Assembly (NCBI RefSeq): GCF_000763885.1
Contig: NZ_JRKO01000017.1
Coordinates: forward strand, 36,344-100,343
DNA: 64,000 nt
Reading direction: 5' to 3'
From: Paracoccus versutus
GTDB taxonomy: Bacteria > Pseudomonadota > Alphaproteobacteria > Rhodobacterales > Rhodobacteraceae
Below the pieces are notes generated by a model. The model was not told where the DNA came from. It was given only the letters and a program-made list of their open reading frames with translations, and searched no databases. Both the position numbers and the translations under genes were made by a program. Of the stretch, positions 17,150 through 25,740 are shown piece after piece. Numbering within the stretch: position 1 is the first letter of the stretch; the number at the start of each line of letters is the position of its first letter.

Positions 17150-17723
17150 GGCGAATTTCCGTGATTTCCAGAATGGCCGCGTCAGGATCGGTCGCGCTTT
17201 GGTGGGGCTTTAGTTCGAATTTCCAATCGGTTCGCGCCTGAGCGACCTCATCTTGCCAGTTTCGGCCTTTCATCAGCCATGCCGTTCCCGATGCGCTCAG
17301 GTGCCGGTCTACATATGCCATGAGCAGCGGAAGCGGGGCAAGGGCCCTTGCGCTGATATTGGCGGCATCAAGCCTATCCACCGCCTCGATGCGCTTGCAA
17401 ATCACCTGCGCGCGGGGCAGCGCCAATTCGCGCACCACGTTACGTAGGAAAGCAGCCTTGCGCTGATCGCTTTCGACCAGGGTCAGATCCAGGTCAGGCC
17501 GCATGATCGCCATGACGATACCGGGAAAACCGCCGCCGCTGCCAAGGTCGACCCAATTCCCCGACACATTTCTGGTGATTTCGGTCAGTTGCAGGCTGTC
17601 TGCGATATGCCTCGTCTCGATCTGGTCCAATGTGGACGGCGCAATCAGGTTGATTGCCGGGTTCCACTTTCGCAACAGTTCCGCATAGGCGGTAAGGCGC
17701 TCTGTTTCACGTGAAACACTCAT
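17142..17723 (-). CDS. rsmG: 16S rRNA m7G527 methyltransferase RsmG (GidB)
   Basis: 193 aa. The SAM-binding loop is VDLGSGGGFPGIV, and LVESDQRKAAFL is motif II. It methylates G527 of 16S rRNA. The ATG at 17723 shares one base with the mnmG stop (TGATG). Its first codons, SVSRETE, are dictated by a perfect parS sequence, so the DNA site constrains the N-terminus. A TTG codon just upstream is a less likely start. Confidence 0.95.
   Translation of the reverse strand: MSVSRETERLTAYAELLRKWNPAINLIAPSTLDQIETRHIADSLQLTEITRNVSGNWVDLGSGGGFPGIVMAIMRPDLDLTLVESDQRKAAFLRNVVRELALPRAQVICKRIEAVDRLDAANISARALAPLPLLMAYVDRHLSASGTAWLMKGRNWQDEVAQARTDWKFELKPHQSATDPDAAILEITEIRHA
17703..17718. other. parS centromere site 1 (perfect)
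   Basis: TGTTTCACGTGAAACA, the exact 16-bp parS palindrome recognised by ParB, lies within codons 2-7 of rsmG. It is about 5 kb from the putative origin and 1.3 kb from the parB start. Confidence 0.92.
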
Positions 17724-19582
17724 CAAGCCGTTTTCCGCTCGCCGGTTCGGATCACGGCAAGGATGAGCGTCAGCGCCGCGGGCGTCATGCCCTCGATGCT
17801 TGCCGCCGCTGCCAGGGTTGCGGGGCGATATTTGTTCAGCTTGGACTTGAGTTCGTTGGAGAGGCCGGAAAGTGCGTCATAGTCGAACCCGGCCGGAATA
17901 GCGACCGATTCCTCCTTGCGTAGCAGCTCGGCATCCTTGCCCTGACGGTCCATGTATTGATGATACAGCGCATCTGCCGCCAGCTGCGCAATGGTAGCCT
18001 GGTCGTGCGACAAAAGCTCATCGTCCAGCGCAAGGACCTGATTCTGCGGTATTTCCTGCTGGGCAAGCAGCGCGAACAGACTGCGCCGAGCGCCGTCTTG
18101 CCGCACTTCGATCCCGGCGCGGGAAAGCTCCGTGGGCGTGAAACTGACGGATTCCGCCCGACAGCGAGCTGCCGAATAGCGACGCATCTTTTCAGAGAAC
18201 ACTTCCTGGCGGGCCTGACCCACGCAACCGGTCCCGATCCCCAGCGGGGTCAGGCGCTGATCGGCATTGTCAGCCCGCAAGGACAGGCGAAACTCGGCGC
18301 GAGAGGTGAACATGCGGTAAGGTTCGCTGACCCCGCGCGTGGTAAGGTCATCGATCATCACGCCGATATAGCTTTGGGACCGGCTGAAATGCAGGCTCTC
18401 CCGCCCCTGCGCCTTCAATGCGGCGTTAAGGCCAGCCACCAATCCCTGTGCTGCCGCCTCCTCATAGCCGGTCGTCCCGTTGATTTGCCCGGCAAGAAAC
18501 AGCCCCGACAGGGCCTTGGCCTCCAGCGCCGGCGTCAGCGCACGCGGATCGACATAGTCATATTCCACAGCATAGCCCGGTTGCACGATCTTCGCCGCTT
18601 CCAAGCCGCGGATCGAGCGGACATAGGCAAGCTGCACCTCTTCCGGCAGAGAGGTCGAAATGCCGTTCGGATAGACCAGGTCGCTGTCCAGGCCCTCGGG
18701 TTCCAGGAAGATCTGGTGCGAATTCTTGTCGGCAAACCGAACGATCTTATCTTCGATCGAGGGGCAATAGCGTGGCCCCACCCCATCGATCCGGCCGCCA
18801 TACATGGCCGACCGAGCAAGATTGTCACGGATGATCTCGTGGGTGTCCGGGTTCGTATGGGTGATCGCGCAGCTGATCTGCTCCACCTCCGGGCCGGAGG
18901 ACAGGTATGAAAACATCACCGGATCGTCGTCACCCGGCTGCTGATCCAGGCTTTCCCAGTCGATGCTGCTGCGGAGAACGCGCGGAGGCGTGCCCGTTTT
19001 CAGCCTGCCCAGCGGCAGGTTGAGCGGGCGAAGCGACGCCGCGAGCCGCACCGATGCCGACCCGCCCCAGCGGCCGGCCGGGCGGGTAATCTCGCCTATA
19101 TGAATCAACCCGTTAAGGAAGGTTCCCGTGGTCAGGATGACCTGCCGTGCCTGCAGTTCCGTGCCATCGGCCAGACGCAAGCCGTGAACCACAGCCCGCT
19201 CATGCAGCAACTCAGCCGCTTCGCCCAGCACCAGCGTCAAGCGGGCTTGCTCGGCCACCGCCCGCGCCGCAGCCGCTCGATAAAGCTTGCGATCGGCCTG
19301 CGCGCGCGGTCCCTGGACGGCAGGCCCCTTGCGCCTGTTCAGCAAGCGGAACTGAATGCCCGCAGCATCGGCCAGCCTTCCCATGACCCCGTCGAGCGCG
19401 TCGATTTCCCGCACCAGATGGCCTTTGCCCAGCCCGCCGATTGCAGGATTGCAGGACATCGTTCCGATATCGTCCTGGTTCAGCGTTATCAGCGCGGTTT
19501 CGGCGCCCATGCGTGCGGCCGCCGTGGCCGCTTCCACGCCGGCATGACCCCCGCCAATCACGATTACGTCGAATTGTTTCAC
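17723..19582 (-). CDS. mnmG: tRNA uridine 5-carboxymethylaminomethyl modification enzyme MnmG (GidA), GTG start
   Basis: 619 aa. The FAD-binding [17 protein letters not shown] opens the protein; [12 protein letters not shown] and [16 protein letters not shown] are family signatures. With MnmE it forms the complex that modifies U34 of several tRNAs. The start codon is a GTG contained in the CACGTG core of the second parS site. Only eight bases separate it from the mnmE stop, so translation is probably coupled to mnmE. Confidence 0.96.
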   Translation of the reverse strand: MKQFDVIVIGGGHAGVEAATAAARMGAETALITLNQDDIGTMSCNPAIGGLGKGHLVREIDALDGVMGRLADAAGIQFRLLNRRKGPAVQGPRAQADRKLYRAAAARAVAEQARLTLVLGEAAELLHERAVVHGLRLADGTELQARQVILTTGTFLNGLIHIGEITRPAGRWGGSASVRLAASLRPLNLPLGRLKTGTPPRVLRSSIDWESLDQQPGDDDPVMFSYLSSGPEVEQISCAITHTNPDTHEIIRDNLARSAMYGGRIDGVGPRYCPSIEDKIVRFADKNSHQIFLEPEGLDSDLVYPNGISTSLPEEVQLAYVRSIRGLEAAKIVQPGYAVEYDYVDPRALTPALEAKALSGLFLAGQINGTTGYEEAAAQGLVAGLNAALKAQGRESLHFSRSQSYIGVMIDDLTTRGVSEPYRMFTSRAEFRLSLRADNADQRLTPLGIGTGCVGQARQEVFSEKMRRYSAARCRAESVSFTPTELSRAGIEVRQDGARRSLFALLAQQEIPQNQVLALDDELLSHDQATIAQLAADALYHQYMDRQGKDAELLRKEESVAIPAGFDYDALSGLSNELKSKLNKYRPATLAAAASIEGMTPAALTLILAVIRTGERKTA

Positions 19583-19590
19583 GTGAAACC
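19575..19590. other. parS centromere site 2 (one mismatch)
   Basis: TGTTTCACGTGAAACC matches parS at 15 of 16 positions. It spans the mnmG start codon and fills nearly the whole gap to mnmE. It is about 3.2 kb from the putative origin. Confidence 0.85.
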
Positions 19591-20847
19591 TTACTTTCCG
19601 ATGCAGAAGGAACTGAAGATCTCGTCAAGATAATCCTCTGCCCCCACACGTCCAACCATCATCGCCAATGCCTGCGCCGCCTGGCGCAAGGCTTCGGCAA
19701 GAAACTCCGGCGCCATGTCGTGATCGACCTCCAGGGCCGACAGGGCGCGCTGCAAGGCTTCCGCCTGTCTTTTATGCCCGACCAGCCCGGTATCCGCCGC
19801 TCTGACTCGCAAGCGATCATAAACCAGATCCAGAAGCTCCGCGACCCCTTCCCCGGTCAGCCCGGAGATCGAGATCCCCTCGGCCCGGCCCAGATCCGCC
19901 TTGGCACGGACGACGATGTCGCCCGCCGTCGCCGCATCGGCAATCCCGTCGACCGTAAGGTGGATACGCAAGTCGGCCTCGGCCGCTCTCTGCAATCCCC
20001 GCGCAACCCCCATGGCCTCGATCGGATCGCTGCTTTCACGCAAGCCGGCCGTATCCAGGAAGGTCACCGGCAAGCCGCGCAGATCGGTATGGAGTTCCAG
20101 GATATCGCGGGTCGTCCCTGCGACCTCGGACACCAAGGCGATGTCGCGCTGGCCGATCCGGTTCAGCAGCGTTGATTTCCCGGCATTCGGCGGCCCGACG
20201 ATCGCCACCACATAGCCCTGCCGCAAGCGTTCGGTGGCGGGATAGCCTGCCAGCATCAGCCGAATATCAGCGCGAACCGCCGCAATCAGGTCCAAAGCCT
20301 CGGGCGGAACCTCTTCGGGCACTTCTTCATCCGCGAAATCGATGCTGGCTTCGATCAGGGCTCCAGCGCGAACCAGCTTGACGCGCAATTCGTCGGCTTT
20401 GCGCCCCAACTCGCCTTCTGTCGCCCGCATCGCCAGCTTGCGCTGCGCTTCCGTCTCGGCGGACAGCAGATCGGCCAACCCCTCGGCTTCAGCCAGGTCC
20501 ATGCGACCGTTGAGAAAAGCACGCTTGCTGAACTCGCCCGCCTCGGCCCTTCGCAGCCCTCGCGACAGAAGCGCCTGCGCCAGCCGGTTGGCGATCACCG
20601 GAGCACCGTGCAGGTGCAACTCGGCCACTTCCTCGCCGGTAAAGCTATGGCCTTCCTCGAACCAGAGGACCAGGGCGCGGTCGATCAGATCCTCGCCGTC
20701 CCGCAGCGCCCGCAAGGCCGCCAGGCGCGGCGTCGCCACCGGCCCAGCCAGGGATTCCAGGGTCGCACGCGCCTTCGGTCCGCTCAGGCGGACGACGGAA
20801 ACCCCCCCTCGGCCGGGCGGGGTCGCCTCGGCAAAGATCGTATCCAC
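19591..20847 (-). CDS. mnmE: tRNA modification GTPase MnmE (TrmE), GTG start
   Basis: 418 aa, slightly short for the family. The N-terminal tetrahydrofolate-binding domain is followed by a G domain with [21 protein letters not shown] and a C-terminal FCIGK that supplies the conserved catalytic-region Cys. It partners MnmG in tRNA wobble uridine modification. The GTG at 20845-20847 gives the expected [15 protein letters not shown]-terminus. rho lies 16 bp upstream. Confidence 0.95.
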   Translation of the reverse strand: MDTIFAEATPPGRGGVSVVRLSGPKARATLESLAGPVATPRLAALRALRDGEDLIDRALVLWFEEGHSFTGEEVAELHLHGAPVIANRLAQALLSRGLRRAEAGEFSKRAFLNGRMDLAEAEGLADLLSAETEAQRKLAMRATEGELGRKADELRVKLVRAGALIEASIDFADEEVPEEVPPEALDLIAAVRADIRLMLAGYPATERLRQGYVVAIVGPPNAGKSTLLNRIGQRDIALVSEVAGTTRDILELHTDLRGLPVTFLDTAGLRESSDPIEAMGVARGLQRAAEADLRIHLTVDGIADAATAGDIVVRAKADLGRAEGISISGLTGEGVAELLDLVYDRLRVRAADTGLVGHKRQAEALQRALSALEVDHDMAPEFLAEALRQAAQALAMMVGRVGAEDYLDEIFSSFCIGK

Positions 20848-20863
20848 CGCATCCTCCGCGCCG

Positions 20864-22135
20864 TCAGGCGTTCATCGAATCGAAGAATTCGCTGTTGGTC
20901 TTGGTCTGCTTCAGCTTCGAGATCAGGAATTCGATCGCATCGGTGGTGCCCATCGGGTTCAGGATGCGCCGCAGCAGATAGGTCTTTTGCAGATCCTTGG
21001 CATCGACCAGCAGCTCTTCCTTGCGGGTGCCGGATTTCAGGATATCCATGGCCGGGAACACGCGCTTGTCGGCCACCTTGCGGTCCAGCACGATCTCGCT
21101 GTTGCCGGTGCCCTTGAATTCCTCGAAGATCACCTCGTCCATGCGCGAGCCGGTGTCGATCAGGGCCGTGGCGATGATGGTCAGCGAGCCGCCTTCCTCG
21201 ATGTTGCGCGCCGCGCCGAAGAACCGCTTCGGCCGCTGCAAGGCATTCGCATCGACGCCGCCGGTCAGAACCTTGCCCGAGCTAGGCACGACGGTGTTGA
21301 AGGCCCTACCAAGTCTTGTGATCGAGTCCAAAAGGATCACAACATCTCGTTTATGTTCGACCAGGCGCTTGGCTTTTTCGATCACCATTTCCGAAACGGC
21401 GACATGGCGGCTGGCCGGTTCGTCGAAGGTCGAGGAAATCACCTCGCCCTTGACGGAACGCTGCATGTCCGTCACCTCTTCCGGCCGCTCGTCGATCAGC
21501 AGCACGATCAGGTAGCATTCGGGATGGTTCTTCTCGATCGAATGGGCGATGTTTTGCAGCAGCACCGTCTTGCCGGTACGCGGCGGCGCCACGATCAGCG
21601 AACGCTGGCCCTTGCCGATCGGCGCCACCAGGTCGATGATCCGGGCGGAGCGGTCCTTGATGGTCGGATCCTCGATCTCCATCTTCAGCCGCTCATTCGG
21701 GTAAAGCGGCGTCAGGTTGTCGAAAGCGACCTTGTGGCGGGCCTTCTCGGGGTTCTCGAAGTTGATCTTCTCGACCTTGGTCAGGGCGAAATAGCGCTCG
21801 TTCTCGCCGGGCGCGCGGATCACGCCCTCGACCGTGTCGCCGGTGCGCAGGCTGTGCTGGCGGATCATGTCGGGGCTGACGTAGATGTCGTCGGGACCGG
21901 GCAGGTAGTTCGCCTCGGGCGAGCGCAGGAAGCCGAAGCCGTCCTGGACCACCTCCAGCACGCCGTCGCCGCCGATTTCGAAGCCTTCCTCGGCATGTTC
22001 CTTGAGGATCGAGAACATCATCTCGCCCTTGCGCATGGTCGAGGCGTTCTCGATCTCCCATTCCTCGGCCATGGCGAGCAGGTCGGCCGGGCTCTTGGCC
22101 TTGAGATCGGACAGGTTGAGGCGTTCTTCGGTCAT
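20864..22135 (-). CDS. rho: Transcription termination factor Rho
   Basis: 423 aa. N-terminal RNA-binding domain ([36 protein letters not shown] in part), then the RecA-like ATPase with [22 protein letters not shown] and the Q/R-loop [10 protein letters not shown]. It is a hexameric RNA helicase that ends transcription. The ATG at 22135 gives the canonical MTEERLNL start. A terminator upstream separates it from hemJ, so it has its own promoter in 22136-22196. Confidence 0.97.
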   Translation of the reverse strand: MTEERLNLSDLKAKSPADLLAMAEEWEIENASTMRKGEMMFSILKEHAEEGFEIGGDGVLEVVQDGFGFLRSPEANYLPGPDDIYVSPDMIRQHSLRTGDTVEGVIRAPGENERYFALTKVEKINFENPEKARHKVAFDNLTPLYPNERLKMEIEDPTIKDRSARIIDLVAPIGKGQRSLIVAPPRTGKTVLLQNIAHSIEKNHPECYLIVLLIDERPEEVTDMQRSVKGEVISSTFDEPASRHVAVSEMVIEKAKRLVEHKRDVVILLDSITRLGRAFNTVVPSSGKVLTGGVDANALQRPKRFFGAARNIEEGGSLTIIATALIDTGSRMDEVIFEEFKGTGNSEIVLDRKVADKRVFPAMDILKSGTRKEELLVDAKDLQKTYLLRRILNPMGTTDAIEFLISKLKQTKTNSEFFDSMNA

Positions 22136-22196
22136 GTCTAGCCTATGGGCACGCGCTGTCCGACGCATGATCGGCCCGCGCAGAAACTGTGTCAGG

Positions 22197-22218
22197 AAAA
22201 ATCCGCCGGACGGCGGAT
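22197..22218 (-). terminator. Intrinsic terminator of hemJ
   Basis: Read on the minus strand, ATCCGCCG and CGGCGGAT form an 8-bp stem with a two-base loop, followed by five T. It lies 40 bp after the hemJ stop and 61 bp before the rho ATG. Confidence 0.8.
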
Positions 22219-22258
22219 GCGGGTCACATAGGCATTATCGGCGCGCGAGTCAATTCTT

Positions 22259-22705
22259 CTAGAATTTCACGATCACCGACAGCACGATGACGACCATCAG
22301 CAGCGTCGGCACCTCGTTCATCATCCGGTAGCGCCGGCCGCCCAGCCCCTGGCCCAGTAGCAGCGCCTTGCGCTGGCCGGCCAGCCACATGTGAAACCAG
22401 GTCATCCCCAGCACGCCGGCCGCCTTGGTCCAGGGCCAGATCATCGTCCAGTCCACGATGCCCGGCGTCAGCACCAGCGCCAGGCCCGCGATCCAGGTCA
22501 CGATCATCGCCGGATTCATGATCATCCGCAGCAGCTTGTCCTCCATGATCTGGAAGGACTGCACCGGTTCTTGCCCGATATGGCCACGCTCGGCGTGATA
22601 GACGAACAGCCGCGGCAGATAGAACAGCCCTGCCATCCAGGAAAGCACCGCCATGACATGCAGGGCTTTGATCCAGGGGTAAGCAAGGGGCAGGAAATCG
22701 TTCAT
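22259..22705 (-). CDS. hemJ: Protoporphyrinogen oxidase HemJ-type membrane protein
   Basis: 148 aa with four predicted membrane segments: LHVMAVLSWMAGLFYLPRLFVYH in part, MIVTWIAGLALVLTP, WTKAAGVLGMTWFHMW and LLMVVIVLSVIV. Conserved histidines (ALHVMAV, VYHAE, WFHMW) fit HemJ, which oxidises protoporphyrinogen IX in haem synthesis. It is the last gene before the putative origin and is transcribed away from it. In related bacteria hemJ often lies with hemE and hemC at this place; they are not seen here. Confidence 0.88.
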   Translation of the reverse strand: MNDFLPLAYPWIKALHVMAVLSWMAGLFYLPRLFVYHAERGHIGQEPVQSFQIMEDKLLRMIMNPAMIVTWIAGLALVLTPGIVDWTMIWPWTKAAGVLGMTWFHMWLAGQRKALLLGQGLGGRRYRMMNEVPTLLMVVIVLSVIVKF

Positions 22706-23273
22706 GGCACACCTCCGGCGCCATCTCTCTATTAAAAATAAAGGAAGATAAAGAAAGGATGATGTTGTGGTTGGGGCTGTGGATGACTGGAAATCTTCGC
22801 TCCGCGCCGACATTCCCCAACTCACGCCGCTTGGGGAAAAAAATATCATTAACGATTTGTTAACGAAAAAACCAAATATAAACAGCGTGATAGGAAAAAA
22901 CCGACTGTGGATAAGTTTGTGAAAATTTTTCTTTTCCACAGCTTGTGGGTGGTTTCCCCCCGGTTATCGACATGTGGAGAAGCCGCATCCGTTCCCGCTC
23001 TGTCCCGCGGGGTCATCCACGGGCGGAAAAAGGCCGCGCGATTTCCACAGATTCGACCCTCCGAGTCGCCGCGGCTTATCCCCAGGCTTATGCCCATGCC
23101 TTGCGCGCATCGCGGTCCTGCCCCCGTCCCGCGCCGCTTTGGGCCGGACAGGAGGTCACGCAAAGCCGCCCGAGGTTCGTTTGCGTCATCCGCACGTCGC
23201 ATTTGGCAAGTTACGGCGGGGAAAACGGGTGCAATGCTTTGCGAAGGATGCCCCTTTGTGACGGAATCAAGCC
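22706..23273. other. Putative chromosomal replication origin (oriC)
   Basis: A 568-bp gene-free region with an AT-rich part at 22731-22930. DnaA boxes (consensus TTATCCACA) are seen as a perfect copy on the minus strand at 22906-22914 and one-mismatch copies at 22778-22786, 22932-22940, 22964-22972 and 23076-23084; weaker copies lie at 23013 and 23041. GATTC and GAGTC at 23050-23067 and GAATC at 23264 are CcrM (GANTC) sites. TTCCCCAA/TTGGGGAA at 22813-22838 forms an inverted repeat. Genes on both sides are transcribed outward, and parS lies within 6 kb. Confidence 0.82.
22849..22863. promoter_or_regulatory. Perfect CtrA box in the origin region
   Basis: TTAA-CGATTTG-TTAA matches the TTAA-N7-TTAA site of the alphaproteobacterial cell-cycle regulator CtrA exactly. 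It sits in the AT-rich part, 43 bp from the perfect DnaA box, where in Caulobacter CtrA binding represses initiation. Confidence 0.7.
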
Positions 23274-24512
23274 ATGCTGAACACAGCTGAAATCCTGGAC
23301 CAGCTCGCCAACCGGCGGAAGAACTTCTCGCTCAGCCGCGATCTCTACTGCGACGAGGGCGCCTATCACGCCGACCTGGAGAATCTGTGGTATCGCGAAT
23401 GGCTCTTTGCCATTCCGACCTGCGACATCCCCAAGACCGGCAACCACGCCACCCTGCAGATCGGCGAATATCCGGTGGTGATCGTGCGCGGCGCCGACGG
23501 GCAGATCCGCGCCTTCCACAACGTCTGCCGCCACCGCGGCCAGCGGCTGTGCCCCAAGCAGAACGGCACCTCGCCCAAGCTGGTCTGCCCCTATCACCAA
23601 TGGACCTATGACCTCGACGGCAGGCTTCTGTTCGCCCGCGACATGGGCCCCGACTTCGATCCGTCGCAATTCAGCCTCAAGCCGGTGCATTGCCGGGTCG
23701 AGGGTGGCATGGTCTTCATCTGCCTGGCCGACAACCCGCCGGATTTCGAACGGCTGGGCGGCTTCCTGCGCGACTATGTCGGCGCCAGCGACCTGTCGAA
23801 CGCCAAGGTCGCCTTCACCTCGACCATCGTCGAGAAGGGCAACTGGAAGCTGGTGATCGAGAACAACCGCGAGTGCTACCATTGCGGCGGCAGCCACCCC
23901 TCGCTGTGCCGGACCTATTCCGACAACCCGCTGATGACGGTGATGGAGGGGCCGAACGCCGCCTCGCCCGAGATCCTGTCGCATTGGGACCGCTGCGACA
24001 AGGCCGGCCTGCCCGCGCGCTTCGTGAACGATCCGGGGATGCAATGGCGCTTTGCCCGCGTGCCGCTGCTGAACAATGCCGAAAGCTTCACCATGTCCAC
24101 CAAGGCGGCGGTGAACCGGCGCATGGGCATGATCCCGTGGAACGACGCCGGCAGCCTGATGTTCTATCACTTCCCGTCGAGCTGGAACCACTTCCTGCCC
24201 GATCATGCCATCGTCTTCCGCCTGCTGCCGATCTCTCCGACCGAGACCGAGGTGACGTCGAAATGGCTGGTCCACAAGGACGCGGTCGAGGGCGTGGACT
24301 ACGACCTGCAAAAGCTGACCGAAGTGTGGCTGGCGACCAATGACGAGGACCGCCGCGTGGTCGAGGAGAACCAGAAGGGCATCCTGTCCCCGGCCTACGA
24401 GCCCGGCCCCTATTCCCCCAGCCAGGAGGAGGGCGTGATCCATTTCGTCGACTGGTATGTGCGGCAGATGATGGACCGCCTGTCCCCGCGTCCGGCGATG
24501 GCGGCCGAATAA
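23274..24512 (+). CDS. gbcA: Rieske oxygenase subunit, glycine betaine monooxygenase type (GbcA-like)
   Basis: 412 aa. The Rieske [2Fe-2S] site is Cys85, His87, Cys105, His108 (CRHRG...CPYHQW). The mononuclear iron motif is in NNRECYHCGGSHPS, giving E-x2-H-x4-H. The sequence pattern fits GbcA, which demethylates glycine betaine to dimethylglycine with release of formaldehyde; stachydrine or carnitine oxygenases are close alternatives. Its stop overlaps the start of the reductase gene by one base. The putative origin lies immediately upstream. Confidence 0.85.
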   Translation: MLNTAEILDQLANRRKNFSLSRDLYCDEGAYHADLENLWYREWLFAIPTCDIPKTGNHATLQIGEYPVVIVRGADGQIRAFHNVCRHRGQRLCPKQNGTSPKLVCPYHQWTYDLDGRLLFARDMGPDFDPSQFSLKPVHCRVEGGMVFICLADNPPDFERLGGFLRDYVGASDLSNAKVAFTSTIVEKGNWKLVIENNRECYHCGGSHPSLCRTYSDNPLMTVMEGPNAASPEILSHWDRCDKAGLPARFVNDPGMQWRFARVPLLNNAESFTMSTKAAVNRRMGMIPWNDAGSLMFYHFPSSWNHFLPDHAIVFRLLPISPTETEVTSKWLVHKDAVEGVDYDLQKLTEVWLATNDEDRRVVEENQKGILSPAYEPGPYSPSQEEGVIHFVDWYVRQMMDRLSPRPAMAAE

Positions 24513-25588
24513 TGGCGGTCCTGGTCAAGGCATTCGGCGACCGCCCGTGGAAGGACGACGAGCCGCTGGAATGCGCGATGGTGGTGCCCGAGACCTCGGA
24601 CACCGCCACCTTCACCTTCCGCGCGCCCTCGGGTTCCTGGTTCGACTACCAGCCCGGCCAGTTCGTCACGCTGGATCTGCCGGTGCCGGGCGGCAACGTG
24701 CAGCGGACCTATACCATCAGTTCCAGCCCGTCGCGGCCGCTGTCCATCTCAGTCACCGTCAAGGCGCAGCCGGGCAGCGTCGGCGGGCGCTGGATGATCG
24801 ACCACCTGCGGCCGGGAATGAGGCTGAAAGCCTTCGGGCCGGCGGGGATCTTTTCCTTCGTCCAGCACGAGGCGCCGAAATACCTGTTCATCTCGGCCGG
24901 CTCGGGCATCACGCCGATGATGTCGATGACGACCTGGGCCTGGGATTCCGGCGAGATGCCGGACATCGTCTTCGTCCATGCCGCCCGCGCGCCCGCCGAC
25001 ATCATCTTCCGCCAGCGGCTGGAAGGCATGGCCGACCGGGTGCCCGGCTTGCAGCTGCGCTTCACCGTCGAGGAGGCCGATCCGTTCCGCACCTGGCACG
25101 GCTATCGCGGCCGGCTGAACCAGATCATGCTGGGCCTGATGGCGCCGGACTACCTGGAGCGCGAGGTGTTCTGCTGCGGCCCCGAGCCCTTCATGCAGGC
25201 GGTGCGCGACATGCTGATCGCGCTGGGCTTCGACATGGAGCGCTATCACCAGGAAAGCTTCGGCGCGCCGATCCGCAACGAGGCCGAGGCCCCGGTGCTG
25301 GACGACGTGGTCCCGGACGAGGAAAGCGCCGCCCAGATCACCTTCGAAAGCTCGGGCGTGGTGGCGAAATGCGCCGAGACCGACACCGTGCTGGCGGTGG
25401 CCAAGGCCAACGGGCTGAACATCCCCTCGGGCTGCACCTTCGGCCTGTGTGGCACCTGCAAGATCAGAAAGACCGCGGGCGAGGTGCATATGGTCCATAA
25501 CGGCGGCATCACCGACGAGGACATCGAGGAGGGCTATATCCTGGCCTGCTGCTCGCATCCGATCGGTGCGGTCTCGGTCGAGGTCTGA
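24512..25588 (+). CDS. gbcB: Ferredoxin-NAD(P) reductase subunit of the Rieske monooxygenase (GbcB-like)
   Basis: 358 aa with three parts. An FAD-binding domain contains RTYTISSSPS, an NAD-binding domain contains GSGITPMMSM and CCGPEPFMQ, and a C-terminal plant-type ferredoxin carries GCTFGLCGTC with a fourth Cys near LACCSHP. It passes electrons from NAD(P)H to GbcA. It starts on the last base of the gbcA stop. A strong terminator follows at 25636. Confidence 0.87.
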   Translation: MAVLVKAFGDRPWKDDEPLECAMVVPETSDTATFTFRAPSGSWFDYQPGQFVTLDLPVPGGNVQRTYTISSSPSRPLSISVTVKAQPGSVGGRWMIDHLRPGMRLKAFGPAGIFSFVQHEAPKYLFISAGSGITPMMSMTTWAWDSGEMPDIVFVHAARAPADIIFRQRLEGMADRVPGLQLRFTVEEADPFRTWHGYRGRLNQIMLGLMAPDYLEREVFCCGPEPFMQAVRDMLIALGFDMERYHQESFGAPIRNEAEAPVLDDVVPDEESAAQITFESSGVVAKCAETDTVLAVAKANGLNIPSGCTFGLCGTCKIRKTAGEVHMVHNGGITDEDIEEGYILACCSHPIGAVSVEV

Positions 25589-25590
25589 AC

Positions 25591-25620
25591 TTTCGTTATG
25601 CAAGCATAAACATAACGAAA
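25591..25620. repeat. 10-bp inverted repeat after gbcB
   Basis: TTTCGTTATG (25591-25600) and CATAACGAAA (25611-25620) are exact reverse complements around a 10-base centre that itself contains ATGC/GCAT. No T run follows, and the true terminator is 16 bp further on. The unusual AT-rich composition suggests an operator or an mRNA-end hairpin. Confidence 0.5.
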
Positions 25621-25635
25621 TAACAAGAGCTTGGG

Positions 25636-25660
25636 GGCGCGGCCATGGCCGCGCCTTTTT
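25636..25660 (+). terminator. Intrinsic terminator of gbcAB
   Basis: The 20 bases 25636-25655 are perfectly self-complementary around CCATGG and are followed by TTTTT. This closes the gbc operon before the fdh promoter. Confidence 0.85.
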
Positions 25661-25670
25661 CGTGCCAAGC

Positions 25671-25699
25671 TTGACAGAACTACCATACCGCGCGATCCT
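25671..25699 (+). promoter_or_regulatory. Possible sigma-70-type promoter of fdhABC
   Basis: A consensus TTGACA at 25671-25676 is followed after 17 bases by GATCCT. The -10 match is weak. It lies 42 bp before the fdhA ATG, which has a strong AAAAGGAGGG site. Confidence 0.4.
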
Positions 25700-25740
25700 G
25701 ACCCCGTACCTATCTCTTCGACAGGCAAAAGGAGGGCACG

